Assembly: GCA_030148505.1 (NCBI GenBank) | Contig: JASBTI010000041.1 | Location: 226,245 to 290,244 of the forward strand | Length of the DNA stretch: 64,000 bases | Direction: 5' to 3' | Source: Rhodanobacter sp. | GTDB lineage: Bacteria > Pseudomonadota > Gammaproteobacteria > Xanthomonadales > Rhodanobacteraceae | Shown: positions 63,861 through 64,000 of the stretch, piece after piece | Position numbering within the stretch: position 1 is the first letter of the stretch | How the letters are laid out: each line of letters starts with the position of its first letter | Notes under the pieces: generated by a model | What the model was told of the DNA's origin: nothing | What the model saw: the letters and a program-made list of their open reading frames with translations, nothing else | The model's database searches: none | Position numbers and translations under genes: made by a program

Positions 63861-64000
63861 ATGGCAAAGGGTAAATTCGAACGCACCAAGCCGCACGTCA
63901 ACGTGGGCACCATTGGTCACGTGGATCACGGCAAGACGACACTGACGGCGGCACTGACGAAGGTCGGTGCGGAGCGGTTTGGTGGCGAATTCAAGGACTA
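63861..64000 (+). CDS. tuf: Translation elongation factor Tu, N-terminal part
   Basis: The first 46 codons are visible and run off the window. [20 protein letters not shown] and the P-loop [17 protein letters not shown] are diagnostic. EF-Tu carries aminoacyl-tRNA to the ribosome. Its place after tRNA-Tyr-Gly-Thr corresponds to tufB. The 79-bp gap from tRNA-Thr shows no terminator, so co-transcription with the tRNAs is likely. Confidence 0.97.
   Translation, partial: MAKGKFERTKPHVNVGTIGHVDHGKTTLTAALTKVGAERFGGEFKD

Overview
The window is bacterial chromosome, gene-dense and roughly 60-65% G+C. The motility gene order (fliKLMNOPQR-flhBAFG-fliA-cheYZA-motCD-cheW) and the block prfA-hemA-TPR lipoprotein-lolB-ispE-tRNA-Gln-prs-rplY-pth-ychF are typical of Pseudomonas/Xanthomonas-type gammaproteobacteria. 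The split pntAA/pntAB/pntB transhydrogenase, the class I PPK2 and the tRNA-Tyr/Gly/Thr-tuf cluster fit Lysobacterales (Xanthomonadales). My best guess is a Rhodanobacteraceae member such as Rhodanobacter, Dyella or a relative. This is inference from gene content; no 16S gene is present.

Positions 1-16855 hold the late flagellar and primary chemotaxis run on the + strand: the fliK 3' end, a textbook sigma-54 promoter, fliL-fliR, flhB, flhA, flhF, flhG, fliA, cheY, cheZ, cheA, motC, motD, cheW and a DUF2802 gene. Two minus-strand genes follow (16899-18295): a FlhB C-terminal-domain-like protein and a second FliK-like protein. A second complete chemosensory operon runs from 18533 to 29840: STAS, cheY, cheA, a Cache MCP, cheW, a 4HB MCP, cheR, cheD, cheB, an MCP-like protein without a periplasmic sensor, and STAS. 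Two sigma-28 (FliA)-type promoters lie in this second cluster. The sigma factor encoded in the first cluster would therefore switch on the second.

Positions 30195-53725 are mixed housekeeping and accessory genes: a Nudix hydrolase, a 5'-3' exonuclease, a nitroreductase, a class V aminotransferase, cytidine deaminase, and a transhydrogenase whose pntAA is separated from pntAB-pntB by an opposing sigma/membrane-protein/DUF3106 operon. Next come a heptosyltransferase-like GT9, SufT, a secreted M4 metalloprotease with two PPC domains and a CRP/Clp-like site upstream, a short asparaginase-domain protein, fatty-acyl genes, WrbA, YihY-TlpA-acylphosphatase and PPK2.

Positions 52646-64000 are conserved core: prfA, hemA, a TPR lipoprotein, lolB, an unusual in-frame GNAT-IspE fusion, tRNA-Gln, prs, rplY, pth, ychF, a thioesterase, tRNA-Tyr, tRNA-Gly, tRNA-Thr and the start of tuf. 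The 3' end of tRNA-Tyr is repeated 195 bp downstream, resembling the tail repeats of the E. coli tyrT locus.

No CRISPR array, insertion sequence, prophage or defence island was seen. The most unusual items are the GNAT-IspE fusion, the FlhB-C/FliK-like pair, the tRNA-Tyr tail repeat, the sigma/DUF3106 operon inside the pnt locus, the 20-bp inverted repeat between hemA and prfA, and the recurring short docking-like peptides in the chemotaxis proteins.
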